From: Coriobacteriia bacterium
Lineage (GTDB): Bacteria > Actinomycetota > Coriobacteriia > Anaerosomatales > PHET01
NCBI GenBank assembly: GCA_034370385.1
Contig: JAXMKZ010000011.1
Location: 1-64,000, forward strand
Direction of reading: 5' to 3'
Length of the DNA stretch: 64,000 nucleotides
Shown here: positions 34,986 to 47,099 of the stretch, in pieces
How the letters are laid out: each line of letters starts with the position of its first letter
How positions within the stretch are numbered: position 1 is the stretch's first letter
The notes under the pieces: generated by a model
Databases searched by the model: none
What the model was told of the DNA's origin: nothing
The model's input: the letters and a program-made list of their open reading frames with translations, nothing else
Translations under genes and position numbers: made by a program

Positions 34986-35641
34986 CGGCCGCCTCCGGTC
35001 GCCGGCACACTCGTGACTTTGGCTACGAGCTTCAGCGCGCTCTCGGCACCGCGGACCACGCCATTGGCGCCCACGTGCTTGGCAAGCGAGACGTCTGCCG
35101 CGAACGGCCCTCCGGACACGAACAGAACCAGATCGTCGCGTCCGCCGGCCGTGAACATCTCGCGCACCCGAGAGATGCTGAGCGCGGTGCCATTCATCTG
35201 AGCGAACACGATGACGATTCGTGCGCCGGTCTCCTCAGCACGCTCGAGAAACTCAGCCGGTCGGACGTCCTCTCCCAGGTCGATGACCCGGTGACCCGCC
35301 TCTTTGAGAGCGGCGCCGGTGACGTCCTTATCTATCGCGTGAAGATCGCGGTGCATCGTGCCCAGCAAGATGGTGATGCCGGTGTCCTGTGCCGTGGTCG
35401 GCGGCGTGACGAAGCTCGTGATCTGTTCGGCGATCACCGCGGCCTGCGTGAAGCCGTACTCGTCGATCGCACCACTGGCCCACGCACCGCCCAAGAGCGA
35501 CATGGCGGGCGCGAAGAGGTGATCGAACAGCTGGGCCTGGGCCACGCCCGACTGCTTCACCTTCTCGATGACCGAAATCGCGGCCGCCGGGTCTTGGTTC
35601 ACGAAGGCCTGGTACAGGCGTGCTGCAGCATCATCTGCCAT
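34982..35641 (-). CDS. Cobalamin B12-binding domain protein
   Basis: 219 residues with the two-part layout of corrinoid proteins and B12-dependent sensors: a four-helix cap (residues about 1-85; FAPAMSLLGGAWASGAIDEYGFTQA) and a Rossmann-like B12 domain (about 90-210; ITILLGTMHRDLHAIDKDVTGAALKEAGHRVIDLGEDV). The B12 motif DxHxxG appears as DLHAID, keeping the cobalt-ligand His but with Asp for Gly. The helix cap W and E (GGAWASGAIDEYGFTQA) resembles sensor-type proteins. It may be a light or cobalamin sensor, or a corrinoid carrier. First gene of the TPR/GH group. Confidence 0.85.
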   Translation of the reverse strand: MADDAAARLYQAFVNQDPAAAISVIEKVKQSGVAQAQLFDHLFAPAMSLLGGAWASGAIDEYGFTQAAVIAEQITSFVTPPTTAQDTGITILLGTMHRDLHAIDKDVTGAALKEAGHRVIDLGEDVRPAEFLERAEETGARIVIVFAQMNGTALSISRVREMFTAGGRDDLVLFVSGGPFAADVSLAKHVGANGVVRGAESALKLVAKVTSVPATGGGR

Positions 35642-35752
35642 CTGATCCAGACCCCCTCCCGTTCGCGGGCCCGTGTGCAGGGCCGTCTTGTCTGTCGAGT
35701 CGCCGTGCCCGGACGCGCCTGCTCTGTACTCGGTCTGCCGCCTCTACGTTCG

Positions 35753-35840
35753 TGGTGGCGGCGGTGGGATTCGAACCCACAAACCCCTAGAGGTCAGCGG
35801 ATTTTAAGTCCGCCTCCTGTGCCAGTTCGGATACGCCGCC
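35753..35840 (-). tRNA. tRNA-Leu (anticodon UAA)
   Basis: On the minus strand acceptor GGCGGCG (35840-35834) pairs with CGCCGCC (35763-35757), followed by A and encoded CCA (35755-35753). Anticodon loop CTTAAAA between GCGGA and TCCGC carries TAA at 35806-35804. The variable arm is long, as in class II tRNAs, and the T-arm is GTGGG-TTCGAAT-CCCAC. The 5' end lies directly beside the stop codon of the phosphatase gene. Confidence 0.96.
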
Positions 35841-36788
35841 TCACGGACTCGATTCCTGCAGGTCGCGATAGGTGTCCAACAGTATCCCATACAGAATGTC
35901 TTGCTCGCTCACGATGAACCGGTCCAATCCGGACAACGCGAGCACCGTCTCAAGGATGAGCGTACCCGCCACGATCACGCCTGCGCGCTCAGGATGGAGC
36001 CCCGGAATGAGTCGTCGCTCTTCAATGGGCACGTCCACGAACAGCTCCAGCAGGTCGGCGGCGTCAGAGCCGGTGATCTCGAACCCGTGCACGAGCGCGG
36101 AGTCGTACTGCTTCAGACCGAGGCGCACCGCGGCCAACGTCGTCGCCGTGCCCGCCAGCGCGATCATCGAGCGTGGCCGCTCGTCCAGCCGGTCGAAGTA
36201 ACCGCGCATCTCGTGCGTCGCCCACGCCCGTGCGGCATCGAGATCCGCCCCGTCCGGCGGGTCGGCGCGGAAAAACCTCTCGGTCATGCGGCGCGAACCC
36301 ACGTCGACCGATCGAGCGGCGACGATTCTGGGCCCGCTATCACTTGAGGACCCGAGCACCAGCTCGGTCGAGCCGCCGCCGCAGTCGACCACGAGCAGCC
36401 CGTCACCGCGCCGGCCCGTCACGGCGCCGGCGAACGAGAGGTCGGCTTCACGTTGCCCGGAGATGACACTGATGTCGATCCCGTGCTCCGCAAGCATGCG
36501 AGTAAAGTGCGCCGCATTGGTCGCATCTCGGCTGGCGCTCGTCGCAACCGCTCGGTACGCCTCGACCCCGAGGGCCTGGAGACGCTGTGCGTAGCGCCCG
36601 ATCACCGCAGCGACACGCGCCATAGCCTCAGGTGACAAAGACCCGGTCGTCAACAGGCCCTCGCCCAGATGGGTGATGTCGGTGCTGCGCTCGATCTGTG
36701 CGATGTGACAACCTGTCACTTCGGCGACAAGAAGTCGCGTCGTCACCGTACCGATATCGATGGCGGCCAGACGGCGCGTGGCGCTCAT
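35841..36788 (-). CDS. Exopolyphosphatase / pppGpp phosphohydrolase family (Ppx/GppA)
   Basis: 315 residues of the ASKHA fold: phosphate-1 loop AAIDIGTVTTRLLVAE, GLLVVDCGGGSTELVLG, and ALAGTATTLAAVRLGL. Probably degrades polyphosphate or converts pppGpp to ppGpp; the short single-module length suits the actinobacterial Ppx1/2 type. It overlaps the DUF501 gene by four bases and its stop codon touches the first base of tRNA-Leu. Confidence 0.93.
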   Translation of the reverse strand: MSATRRLAAIDIGTVTTRLLVAEVTGCHIAQIERSTDITHLGEGLLTTGSLSPEAMARVAAVIGRYAQRLQALGVEAYRAVATSASRDATNAAHFTRMLAEHGIDISVISGQREADLSFAGAVTGRRGDGLLVVDCGGGSTELVLGSSSDSGPRIVAARSVDVGSRRMTERFFRADPPDGADLDAARAWATHEMRGYFDRLDERPRSMIALAGTATTLAAVRLGLKQYDSALVHGFEITGSDAADLLELFVDVPIEERRLIPGLHPERAGVIVAGTLILETVLALSGLDRFIVSEQDILYGILLDTYRDLQESSP

Positions 36789-37300
36789 GCTGAGTCCCGG
36801 CCAGCGTCAGCCAGCAGCTTCGCGCAACGGTTGTCGGCGCACGTTGCGCCCGCCGCGACCACCACAGCCTCGCCCACGGGGTCTGCAAGACCCGCGAGAT
36901 AGAGCGCGGCGTGAGCGTGTAGGCACTTCACGTGGCCGAACACTCGCTGACCGGCGATGCCGTCTTGCCCACAGCAGTCGCCGTGCGCGGACTCACGGGA
37001 GCGCGCCGCTCTGAGCTCGTCCTCGACGAGCGCCAGGCGCGCAGCGAGAGCCGCATCAGACGACAGCCGGGCGTTCCAGCCGGCGATATCCCCCGCCGAC
37101 TCGGCCGCCCGGGCGTGCTCCACGAGGTGGGGGCACGTGAGCCATGCCCACGTGGGGAAGCGCGTGCCGTCGCCCAGCATCGACGGAGAGAGAATGACGC
37201 TTGGGTACCCGTGGTCACAGCGGTTGCCGACGCGCCACGGATCGCGAGGTTCGCGTCCTGTCTGAAGGGCGACAGTCACCTCGTCACCCGGCCTGCTCAC
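36785..37300 (-). CDS. DUF501 domain protein
   Basis: 171 residues matching DUF501: RVGNRCDHGYPSVILSPSMLGDGTRFPTWAWLTCPHLV, then a helical middle, and GIAGQRVFGHVKCLHAHAALYLAG near the C-terminus. Conserved Cys and His residues (RCDHG, LTCPHL, VKCLHAH) suggest a metal site. Function is unknown. It is a marker of the actinobacterial eno / ftsB-like / DUF501 / ppx cluster and overlaps ppx. Confidence 0.92.
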   Translation of the reverse strand: MSRPGDEVTVALQTGREPRDPWRVGNRCDHGYPSVILSPSMLGDGTRFPTWAWLTCPHLVEHARAAESAGDIAGWNARLSSDAALAARLALVEDELRAARSRESAHGDCCGQDGIAGQRVFGHVKCLHAHAALYLAGLADPVGEAVVVAAGATCADNRCAKLLADAGRDSA

Positions 37301-37307
37301 AGCGCCC

Positions 37308-37847
37308 TCACCTCAAGCCGAAGACAAGATCGAGCAGATCGGTCCAAGGGCCGACCGGCTGCTTTGCGATGTTGCCCGAGTCCACATCAGGGACACCGGG
37401 TTCAGCCGGCACCAAGGGGACTCCGGAGGCATCCCGCACGACCACGACGCGCTCTCCACGTTTCACAAGGCCGAGCTGAGTGCGCGCGTAATCCTCCACC
37501 CCCTCGGGGGTCTGCAAGCGCGCGACCTGCCCGGACAGACGCTCATTGCGGGCGGTCAGCGCCTCCAGCTCCGACGACAGCCGCGCCCTCTCACGAGCCT
37601 CGCGGTACTGCACTTGGGCCACGGGATAGTACGCGAGGACGAAGGCGGTGACGATGACGATGACGGCGAGCGGGACAGCCCACCACCTGGTCGAGGACGG
37701 AGCATCGCACGTGGCAGCCTTGGCCGAGTGCTTCTTCAATGAGGTCTTGGGTGCGCGCGAATGCGCCGACGCCCGCGCGCGTTCGCCCGATCCGGACGCG
37801 CGCCGCGATGTCGCTGATGCCCCGTGCTGCGTGTTTCTCGGTGCCAT
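37308..37847 (-). CDS. Septum formation initiator family protein, FtsB/DivIC-like
   Basis: 179 residues. A basic, Ser/Ala-rich cytoplasmic N-terminus (about 1-55) leads to one membrane helix (WWAVPLAVIVIVTAFVLAYY), a coiled coil (about 85-120; ERARLSSELEALTARNERLSGQVARL) and the family's TPEGVEDYARTQLGLVKRGERVVV segment. It would act in the divisome with FtsL and FtsQ. ATG 37847 is preferred (MAPRNTQ); the ribosome site is weak. It precedes DUF501 by seven bases. Confidence 0.9.
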   Translation of the reverse strand: MAPRNTQHGASATSRRASGSGERARASAHSRAPKTSLKKHSAKAATCDAPSSTRWWAVPLAVIVIVTAFVLAYYPVAQVQYREARERARLSSELEALTARNERLSGQVARLQTPEGVEDYARTQLGLVKRGERVVVVRDASGVPLVPAEPGVPDVDSGNIAKQPVGPWTDLLDLVFGLR

Positions 37848-38023
37848 AGGCCTGAGAAGTCCTGTGTGAAGGCCAGCGTGCGAACGGTCCCGGTCTGGAC
37901 CGCTCACACCGAATGGTAGCACCACACGGGTAGCCTGTCGCCTCTACGTCTACCTGAGGTTAAGGGATGCGAACAGGCGTTCGACCTGCACGGCGAACGC
38001 GTGGTCTCCCGGCCTTGGAGCCA

Positions 38024-39421
38024 CTACACGGTTCGTACGTGGATGAAGTCAGTCCCACCGGGGAACCTCGTCGCGAGCCCTGCGGTCAGCGCCACCCGCT
38101 GGCCCGCTTCAACCAGCCCGGCGTCGCACACCGCAACCGTCACCTGGTCGAGGAGCGGGTCCGTCTTCTCCTCGAACGGAACGATCACGGTCCTCACGCC
38201 CCAGACCAACCCAAGGCGGCGCGCCGCTTCGACCGAGGGGACCGCGGCGATGATCGGCGTCACCGGACGGTACCGGGACACGGCAAGCGTCGTGGCGCCC
38301 GACTGCGTGATGGTGACGATCGCCGCCAAGCGCAGCTCGCTCGCCAGATCGCTCACCGCCGAGCTGACCGCTGCCTGTACGTCGTCGCGCACGCGCGTCG
38401 AGCGCGGCGGGCGCGGTGGCGAGGCCGCCTCTTCCGCCGCCACCACGATGCGCGCCATCGTCTCCACCGCCTCGATGGGATACTCCCCCACGGCGGTCTC
38501 ACCGGAGAGCATCACCGCATCCGCGCGCCCGAAGATCGCGTTGGCGACGTCGCTGGCCTCCGCACGTGTCGGCCGAGGCCTCTCCCGCATCGAGTCGAGC
38601 ATCTCGGTCGCTATGATGACCGGCTTGCCGGCAGCACGGGCAGCGTTCACGATCCGACGCTGGAGCACGGGAACGCGCTCGGGAGACGTCTCGACTCCAA
38701 GGTCCCCCCTCGCCACCATCACGGCATCCGCCACCTCAACGATCGAATCGATCCGCTCCGTCGCCTCGTGCTTCTCGATCTTGGCGACGATCGGAATCTG
38801 CCGGGTCGTCATGAGCGCACGCAGTGCGAGCACATCCTCGGCCGCGCGAACGAACGACTGTCCCACCCAGTCGATCTCGTTGGCGAGCGCCCACGCCAGC
38901 AGCGTCGTGTCGTAGCGGGTGAGCGCATCGACGGACAGTGTCACCTTCGGAACGTTCACGCCCTTGTGACTGAGCAGCGGACCGCCGACGACGACTTCGG
39001 TGCGCACATCCCCCGGTCCGGTACTTCTGACGACGAGCTCGAGGCGCCCGTCATCCATGAGTATGCGATCCCCCTCGACCACGTCATCAGCAAGCCCGCG
39101 GTGACTGACCGAGGCGTGTGCCGCATCCCCGACGCACTCCTCGGTGACCAGACGAAACGGCTTGCCGGGTTCGAGCTCAACACCAGCGGCCACCGCGCCC
39201 AGACGCACTTTGGGACCGGGGAGGTCGAGCAGGACGCCGACCTCGCGCCCCTCGCCGGCGGCAGCCGCCCTGATGCCGCCCAGATGAGCCGCCAACTCCC
39301 CGGGCCCCGCGTGAGCAGCGTTGAGCCGAACCACATCGACCCCCGCCACTATGAGGCCGCGCAGACGCTCAGGCGACTCAGTGGCCGGACCGATGGTGGC
39401 AACGATCCTCGTGCGTCGCAC
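38024..39421 (-). CDS. pyk: Pyruvate kinase, with K+-independent-type residues
   Basis: 465 residues. Conserved blocks: TRIVATIGPATESPERL, VVRLNAAHAG, LLDLPGPKVRLG, IPIVAKIEKHEA, DAVMVARGDLGVE, PVIIATEMLDSMRERPRPTRAEASDVANAIFGRADAVMLSGETAVGEYPIEAV. Makes pyruvate and ATP from phosphoenolpyruvate. The residue equivalent to rabbit muscle Glu117 is Lys (DLPGPK), with Leu at positions 113 and 120, the set described for pyruvate kinases that do not need potassium; RLNFSH is also altered to RLNAAH. It lies between the ftsB-like gene and the methyltransferase gene. Confidence 0.94.
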   Translation of the reverse strand: MRRTRIVATIGPATESPERLRGLIVAGVDVVRLNAAHAGPGELAAHLGGIRAAAAGEGREVGVLLDLPGPKVRLGAVAAGVELEPGKPFRLVTEECVGDAAHASVSHRGLADDVVEGDRILMDDGRLELVVRSTGPGDVRTEVVVGGPLLSHKGVNVPKVTLSVDALTRYDTTLLAWALANEIDWVGQSFVRAAEDVLALRALMTTRQIPIVAKIEKHEATERIDSIVEVADAVMVARGDLGVETSPERVPVLQRRIVNAARAAGKPVIIATEMLDSMRERPRPTRAEASDVANAIFGRADAVMLSGETAVGEYPIEAVETMARIVVAAEEAASPPRPPRSTRVRDDVQAAVSSAVSDLASELRLAAIVTITQSGATTLAVSRYRPVTPIIAAVPSVEAARRLGLVWGVRTVIVPFEEKTDPLLDQVTVAVCDAGLVEAGQRVALTAGLATRFPGGTDFIHVRTV

Positions 39422-39476
39422 AGCGCCTCCTTGAGGGTGGGGCCTTGCCAGAAGTCCTTACCCTCAAAGCGACGGG

Positions 39477-40370
39477 CTACTCGCTCGCCTTGGGCAATCG
39501 CACGAGTTGAACTCCGTCGTCGGTGCGCCGCACGGTGATCTCATCGCGGGCGATTCGGTGCGTTGCGGTGCGCAGATTGCCGTACAGCCGCTCGACGCCA
39601 TCGCGCTCGGTCTTGACCTGGATCGCGCGATCTCCGCCGGCGAGGAAGTATCTGACGAGCCTCGTCGCAGCACCTCGCGGCGCCGGGTACGGCACTTCTA
39701 CGACGCGAGCCTCTAGGTCCCAGGCGTCGTCGATCTCGCATTGTTCGCACCACTTCTCGACACCCGCGACAAGGATGACGGCCCGCTTCTGGTCGCCCTC
39801 CCCGCACGCGCCGTCGGTCACGATGCGAATCCGTACGTCGAAACACTGGATGGATGCGGATCGCGCCACGAAAGCCCAGTCCATGGAGCCGTCGTCATCA
39901 AGCAGCATCACGATGCTCTTGCGCACGTGCTTCGCGAGCAGATTGAGCAGCGTGAGCAGACCGACGCCGCGCCGGGGCGTGAACGTCACTACCGCGTTGT
40001 CAAACACCGCGAGCTCCGTGAGGTCCTCGACCATGCCGAGCATGGTTCCCAGTCGGGGGTCGTTGGCCACCTCCGACATGAGGATCCTGCGCAGCATGCC
40101 CGGCGACGGCTCAAGTGCGATGAGCGAATCGGCGCGGGAGAGCAGCGGTTGCGTCAGCAAGCCGGTGGCGGCACCGACTTCAAGCAGCGTCTCTGAGTAC
40201 GGAACCTCCTCGAGCAACGCCTTGACGAGCTCGGGGAAGACCCGCTCGTGGCCGAAGACGAAGTCGTAGCTGTTCGCCAGTCGGTCCCTGCGTGCAAGAG
40301 CCGACTCGATGGGCACGCCGAACTGCGTGTTCTCCTCATCGATGACCGAACGCTTCACTTCTCGTCCCAC
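39477..40370 (-). CDS. SAM-dependent methyltransferase-like protein
   Basis: 297 residues. Residues about 40-130 follow the class I methyltransferase plan: motif I LLEVGAATGLLTQPLL, motif II SLIALEPSPGML and a later DNAVVTFTPRRGVGLLTLLNLL. The region after about 190 has CEQCEIDDAWDLEARVVEV and ends in beta strands. Resembles rRNA adenine dimethylases in its opening, but the target is not evident. It lies between eno and pyk, 29 bases after the enolase stop. Confidence 0.72.
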   Translation of the reverse strand: MGREVKRSVIDEENTQFGVPIESALARRDRLANSYDFVFGHERVFPELVKALLEEVPYSETLLEVGAATGLLTQPLLSRADSLIALEPSPGMLRRILMSEVANDPRLGTMLGMVEDLTELAVFDNAVVTFTPRRGVGLLTLLNLLAKHVRKSIVMLLDDDGSMDWAFVARSASIQCFDVRIRIVTDGACGEGDQKRAVILVAGVEKWCEQCEIDDAWDLEARVVEVPYPAPRGAATRLVRYFLAGGDRAIQVKTERDGVERLYGNLRTATHRIARDEITVRRTDDGVQLVRLPKASE

Positions 40371-40399
40371 CCTTGCATCATCTGGCGGCGCGAACGACC

Positions 40400-42492
<2,093 letters not shown>

Positions 42493-42493
42493 G

Positions 42494-43468
42494 CTACTTC
42501 GCAGTGGTTTCCTGCGACGCGGGCGAAACGGTCCTGAGCTCCTCGAGCAGAATCTCGATCTTCGCCTTCTTGCGTAGAGCGTCCAGGAACTTCTGGTAGG
42601 CATCGGCGCGGTTCTGCTGGACGAGGATCTGCTCGATCTGGTCCTTCACGTCCTCAAGCTTCTGCTGGCTGGCGCTGCGCTCCTCGGTCACGCGGATGAT
42701 GTGCCATCCGTAGGGCGTCTTGACGAGTGCCGACGTCTGACCCTTGTCGAGCTTCTTGAGCGCGGCCTCGAACTCAGGGACGTACGGAGTCGTCGGCCAG
42801 CCGAGGTCGCCGCCATTGGTCGCGGTCGCGGTATCGACCGAGTACTCCTTGGCAAGCGCCGAGAAGTTGCCCCCGCTCCTGACCTGAGAGAGAACCCTCT
42901 CGGCTTCCTGCTTGTCCTCCGGCTTGAAGAGGATGTGCGACGCACGCTTGGCGGCCTGCTGCTCGAACTGCGACTTGTTCTTGTCGTAATAGGACTTGAT
43001 GTCGACTTCGCTGACCTTGGCGTCCTTGGACAGCGACTCGATGAGCTTCTGGGTGAGCAGCTGCTCGCGGATCTGGGTCGTGAGCGACTCCTCGGTCATC
43101 CCGGCGCTCTTGAGGGCGTCCTGGAACTGCTTGTCGTCCTGGAAACCGGACTTGAGCTGCTCGATCTGCTTGGCGATCTCGTCCTCGGAGATGGAGATCT
43201 TCTTATCCTTGGCGGCCTGCTCGATCAGCTTCTGGTTGATCAGGTTGTCAAGAAGCCGCTGCTTGAAGTCGATCAGCCGGCCCTCCCCATCAGCGCCGGT
43301 GAACATGTCCGGGTACTGGGTCTTGAGCTGCTCCACCTGCTTGTCAAGCTCAACGATGGTGATCTTCTCGCCGTTGACCTTGGCGGCGGTTTCCTTGTCC
43401 GAGCATCCGGCGCCGGTCATGAGCGCAACGGCCAAGGCAAGTATGAGTGCGATTCGAAGCGGCTTCAT
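42494..43468 (-). CDS. PrsA/SurA-like peptidylprolyl isomerase lipoprotein
   Basis: 324 residues. Lipoprotein signal LALAVALMTGAGC (Cys about 22), a SurA-N-like helical chaperone part (VNGEKITIVELDKQVEQLK to KSYYDKNKSQF) and a parvulin domain (about 175-265: ASHILFKPEDKQEAERVLSQVRSGGNFSALAKEYSVDTATATNGGDLGWP, GWHIIRV). It would aid folding of exported proteins outside the membrane. Seven bases after mfd and one base before mazG, as in many Gram-positive genomes. Confidence 0.94.
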   Translation of the reverse strand: MKPLRIALILALAVALMTGAGCSDKETAAKVNGEKITIVELDKQVEQLKTQYPDMFTGADGEGRLIDFKQRLLDNLINQKLIEQAAKDKKISISEDEIAKQIEQLKSGFQDDKQFQDALKSAGMTEESLTTQIREQLLTQKLIESLSKDAKVSEVDIKSYYDKNKSQFEQQAAKRASHILFKPEDKQEAERVLSQVRSGGNFSALAKEYSVDTATATNGGDLGWPTTPYVPEFEAALKKLDKGQTSALVKTPYGWHIIRVTEERSASQQKLEDVKDQIEQILVQQNRADAYQKFLDALRKKAKIEILLEELRTVSPASQETTAK

Positions 43469-43474
43469 GCTGGT

Positions 43475-46400
43475 CTATTCCTCCCGAGAACTGGGTTCGG
43501 ACGCTGCCGAGTATATAGCACCGAGCGCGCCGAGGGCGGCACTCGTCACAGACTCTCCATAGCCAACCGGAAGCGCGACCTCATGCTTGTGGTCGAGGAA
43601 GACCGCTCCCAGGGCCGCCAGCCGACCACGCTGCTCGTCATCAAGGTCGATCGGCGCGAGCACGATGCGGTTGCGCACAAGAGAGATGCTGGTGATACCG
43701 ACGTCTGACGCGATCGCCTTCATCCGAGCGATGTCCACGAGGTTGCGCGTCACCTCGGGGAGGGCTCCATGGACCTCGATGAGTTCGGCCGCCACCGCGT
43801 CGACAGCCTCGATCGCGGGTGCGCCTGCCAGTCGGCGATAGGCGCGGACGCGCTCGTCGACGTCGGCGAGGTACACCTCGGGGATGAAAGCGGGCACCGG
43901 CAGGTCGACCCGGATGTCGGGGAACGCCACCATCGGCTCGCCGCGCGCCTCCGACACCGCCTCCATGAGCATCTGTGCGAAGAGGTCGAAGCCGACGGCT
44001 GAAAGGTTGCCGTGCTGCTCGGCGCCAATGAGTGAGCCGGCTCCGCGAATCTCCAAGTCGCGCATGGCGATCTTGATGCCGCTACCCAGATCGTCGTGCT
44101 CCTTGATCGCCATGAGCCGCTCGACGGCCTGCTCGGTGAGTCCACCCTCGCGCGGGAAGAGAAAGAACGCGTAGGCCTTGACGTGACTACGTCCTACGCG
44201 TCCTTTGAGCTGGTAGAGCTGCGCAAGACCAAGCCGCTGCGAGTCTTCGATGATGAGCGTGTTGGAGTGCGGGTTGTCGATGCCCGACTCGATGATGGTG
44301 GTGGCCACGAGCACATCGGCCTCGTTGGCCGCAAACTGCTCCATGACCGACTCAAGCTGTTTCTCGGACAGCTGTCCGTGGGCCACGGCGATGCGTGCCT
44401 CCGGGGCAGCCCTGCGCACGCGCTCGACGGCGTCATCGATGGTCCGCACCCGGTTGGACACGTAGTAGACCTGCCCGCCGCGCTCGAGCTCGCGACGGAT
44501 CGCGCCTGAGACAACATCCTCGTCCCACTCGCCCACGTGAACGGTCACCGGGAATCGATTGGGCGGCGGCGTGTCGATGACGCTCATGTCGCGCACACCC
44601 GACAGCGACATCTGCAGCGTGCGCGGAATCGGCGTGGCACTCATCGCGAGCACGTCGACCTGCTCGCGCAGGTTGGTGAGGTGCTCCTTGTGCTCGACGC
44701 CGAAGCGCTGCTCCTCGTCGATGACGATCAGCCCCAGGTCCTTGGGCGCGACGTCGCGGGACAGCAGGCGATGCGTTCCCACGAGCACGTCAACCCGACC
44801 GTCCGCGAAGCCTTCAAGCGCGGCTTTCTGCTGAACGTCACTGCGAAAGCGGCTCAGGACTTCAACCGTCAGACCGAAGGGGGCGAACCGCTCACTGAAG
44901 TTCGTGAAGTGCTGCTGGGCGAGGATCGTGGTGGGGCACAGCACCATGACCTGCTTGCCGTCCTGGGCCGACTTGAAGGCAGCGCGAATGGCCACCTCCG
45001 TCTTGCCGTAGCCGACATCTCCGCAGATCAACCGGTCCATCGGCTTGTCGGACTCCATGTCCGATTTCACATCAGCGATGGCCGCAAGCTGGTCCGGCGT
45101 CTCCACGTAGGGGAACATCGCCTCCATCTCGAACTGCCACGGCGTATCCGCGCCGTAGGCGTGCCCGGTGACCGTGGAGCGGCGGGCATAGAGGTCGACG
45201 AGGTCAAAGGCAAGCTGGCGAACCGCTTTGCGTGCCTTGCCCGTCGCGCGGCTCCAGTCGGCGGTGTTGAGTCGCGTCACGCGCGGGGCCGCGCCGTCGG
45301 GGCCGACGTACTTGGTCACGCGGTCGATCTGGTCCACCGGCACGAAGAGCCGGTCGCCCTTGGCGTACTCCAGCAGCAGGTAGTCGCGCTCGGCACCGAG
45401 GACCTCTTGGCGGATCACCTCGCGGAAGAGCGCGATGCCGTGCGTGGCGTGAACGACATAGTCACCCGGGGCGAAGGCGAAGGTGACTTTGGTCGGGTCG
45501 ATCTCGCGGCGCCGCCTGCGCGCCATCGAACGCGGATAGACATCATCGATACTCACGACTGCCACGCGGGCGTCGGGAACCACGAAACCGGCAGGCACAT
45601 CGACATCCGACAGCAGCACCGTGCCCGGAACCCACGACTTGGCCTGCCCGTCCTCATCAGCATCGGCGGCACGATCGCGAAGCTCGGCCACTGCGACGCC
45701 TGACTCAACCAGCAGGTCGCCCACCCGACGGCGTGTGCGACGGTCCGGTATCGCCACCGACACCCGGTTGCCTGCAGCAAGCAGCGAGCGGACGCCGCCG
45801 ACGAAGCGCTCCTCCCCGCCGGAGACCTCCGGCCTTCGGGCGACGAGATCGCCGTCCACACCGCTGCCTGCACGCATGAGCGAGAGCAGCGTCAGTCTCT
45901 GCCTGTCGCCGAAATCGAGCTGTGCGGGCGCGAGGTAGAGACCCTCGAGCGCCGTGACATTGGGGGCCATCGAGCGATAGCCGACGCTCTTCGCCGCGAC
46001 TTCGAGCTCCTCGCGCCGACGGACGGTATCGTCGAACAGCGCACGGGGTTCCGCGACGACGACCAACGTATCCACGCCAAGGTACTCGGTGGGACTCGCA
46101 GCGCGCTTGTAGAGCAGGGGCAAGTACCGCTCGACGCCGGTGAAGAACACGCCCTGGGCCAGCAACTCGAGCTCATGAGCTATCAGCGGGTCCTTGAGAG
46201 CTCGCTCGCGCAGGGCATTCTCGGCGGCCTCCGCCCCCCGCTTGGACAGCACGAGTTCGCGGCACGGGAAGATCTCGCTCGAGATGCTATCGCCGATTGC
46301 CTGGCCGGTACCCGGCACGTAGCGCCTCAGTGAATCCACCTCGTCGCCGTAGAGCTCGGCGCGCACCGGATGCTGGCTGCCTGCCGGGAACACATCGAGC

Positions 46401-46939
46401 GTGCCCCCCCTGACCGCGAACAGACCCGGCTCGTCGGCGGACTCGACACGTTCATAGCCCATGCGCGCGAGCGACTCAGCGGTCTCGGTGAGGTCCAGCT
46501 GCCCTCCAGCGACGAGCGTCAGGGGGTCATACACGCAGCTCCCATGGGGCGCAACCGCTCGCAGAAGCGAACGCGCTGCCGCAACCACGACGACCGCGCG
46601 TCCCTTGTCCAGCGCGTGCAGTACACGGGCACGCTGGCCCACCTCTTCGTGGTCAGGAGTCGCACCCGACCACGGCGTGTCCGAGCGGTCGGGGAAGAGC
46701 AACACGTGCTCGCGCCCCAGAAACGCCGCCGTGTGACGCGCGAAGCGCTCCGCCGACTCGCTGCCGGCCAGAACCACGAGCATCGGACGCGGGTGACGCG
46801 TGAACATCGAGGCGACGACGGCTGGGCGCACCAGTCCGGGCACGGCGAGTGTCGCGTCGGCCCCTGCGTCCAGAAGGGTGGCGATCTTGGCGACGGACTC
46901 CGCTGAGGAGAACGCGTCCGAGAGGTGGTCGATGAGCAT
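43475..46939 (-). CDS. mfd: Transcription-repair coupling factor
   Basis: About 1154 residues. N-terminal UvrB-like region, RNA-polymerase-binding domain beginning [17 protein letters not shown], then a RecG-like motor with Walker [35 protein letters not shown] box [34 protein letters not shown] and [14 protein letters not shown]. The C-terminal domain follows ([24 protein letters not shown]). It frees polymerase stalled at lesions and recruits UvrA. ATG 46939 is used; GGGAG lies 11 bases upstream. Confidence 0.96.
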   Translation of the reverse strand: MLIDHLSDAFSSAESVAKIATLLDAGADATLAVPGLVRPAVVASMFTRHPRPMLVVLAGSESAERFARHTAAFLGREHVLLFPDRSDTPWSGATPDHEEVGQRARVLHALDKGRAVVVVAAARSLLRAVAPHGSCVYDPLTLVAGGQLDLTETAESLARMGYERVESADEPGLFAVRGGTLDVFPAGSQHPVRAELYGDEVDSLRRYVPGTGQAIGDSISSEIFPCRELVLSKRGAEAAENALRERALKDPLIAHELELLAQGVFFTGVERYLPLLYKRAASPTEYLGVDTLVVVAEPRALFDDTVRRREELEVAAKSVGYRSMAPNVTALEGLYLAPAQLDFGDRQRLTLLSLMRAGSGVDGDLVARRPEVSGGEERFVGGVRSLLAAGNRVSVAIPDRRTRRRVGDLLVESGVAVAELRDRAADADEDGQAKSWVPGTVLLSDVDVPAGFVVPDARVAVVSIDDVYPRSMARRRRREIDPTKVTFAFAPGDYVVHATHGIALFREVIRQEVLGAERDYLLLEYAKGDRLFVPVDQIDRVTKYVGPDGAAPRVTRLNTADWSRATGKARKAVRQLAFDLVDLYARRSTVTGHAYGADTPWQFEMEAMFPYVETPDQLAAIADVKSDMESDKPMDRLICGDVGYGKTEVAIRAAFKSAQDGKQVMVLCPTTILAQQHFTNFSERFAPFGLTVEVLSRFRSDVQQKAALEGFADGRVDVLVGTHRLLSRDVAPKDLGLIVIDEEQRFGVEHKEHLTNLREQVDVLAMSATPIPRTLQMSLSGVRDMSVIDTPPPNRFPVTVHVGEWDEDVVSGAIRRELERGGQVYYVSNRVRTIDDAVERVRRAAPEARIAVAHGQLSEKQLESVMEQFAANEADVLVATTIIESGIDNPHSNTLIIEDSQRLGLAQLYQLKGRVGRSHVKAYAFFLFPREGGLTEQAVERLMAIKEHDDLGSGIKIAMRDLEIRGAGSLIGAEQHGNLSAVGFDLFAQMLMEAVSEARGEPMVAFPDIRVDLPVPAFIPEVYLADVDERVRAYRRLAGAPAIEAVDAVAAELIEVHGALPEVTRNLVDIARMKAIASDVGITSISLVRNRIVLAPIDLDDEQRGRLAALGAVFLDHKHEVALPVGYGESVTSAALGALGAIYSAASEPSSREE

Positions 46940-47099
46940 CAGGCGGGCGCTCCCAGCTTGAGCCGAACAGCACGAAAGCCCGCGAAACGCCCGGGGTGCG
47001 AAGTGCACCGCCGACCGCAGCGGGGGACGGTCAGAGTATGCCCGTGGCGAGCGGCGGTCAACACATCGCCAACACCTCGCCGTCGCCGGCGCGCGGGAA

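Noticed and set aside
37885-37905. CGGTCC/GGACCG hairpin upstream of the ftsB-like gene as terminator
   Set aside because: Six-base stem without a T-run and at the wrong side for the nearby gene ends.
37967-39538. 523-residue open frame opposite pyk
   Set aside because: Antisense shadow produced by high GC at third positions; pyk motifs are complete on the other strand.
44537-45703. 388-residue open frame opposite mfd
   Set aside because: Shadow of mfd, which has all helicase motifs.
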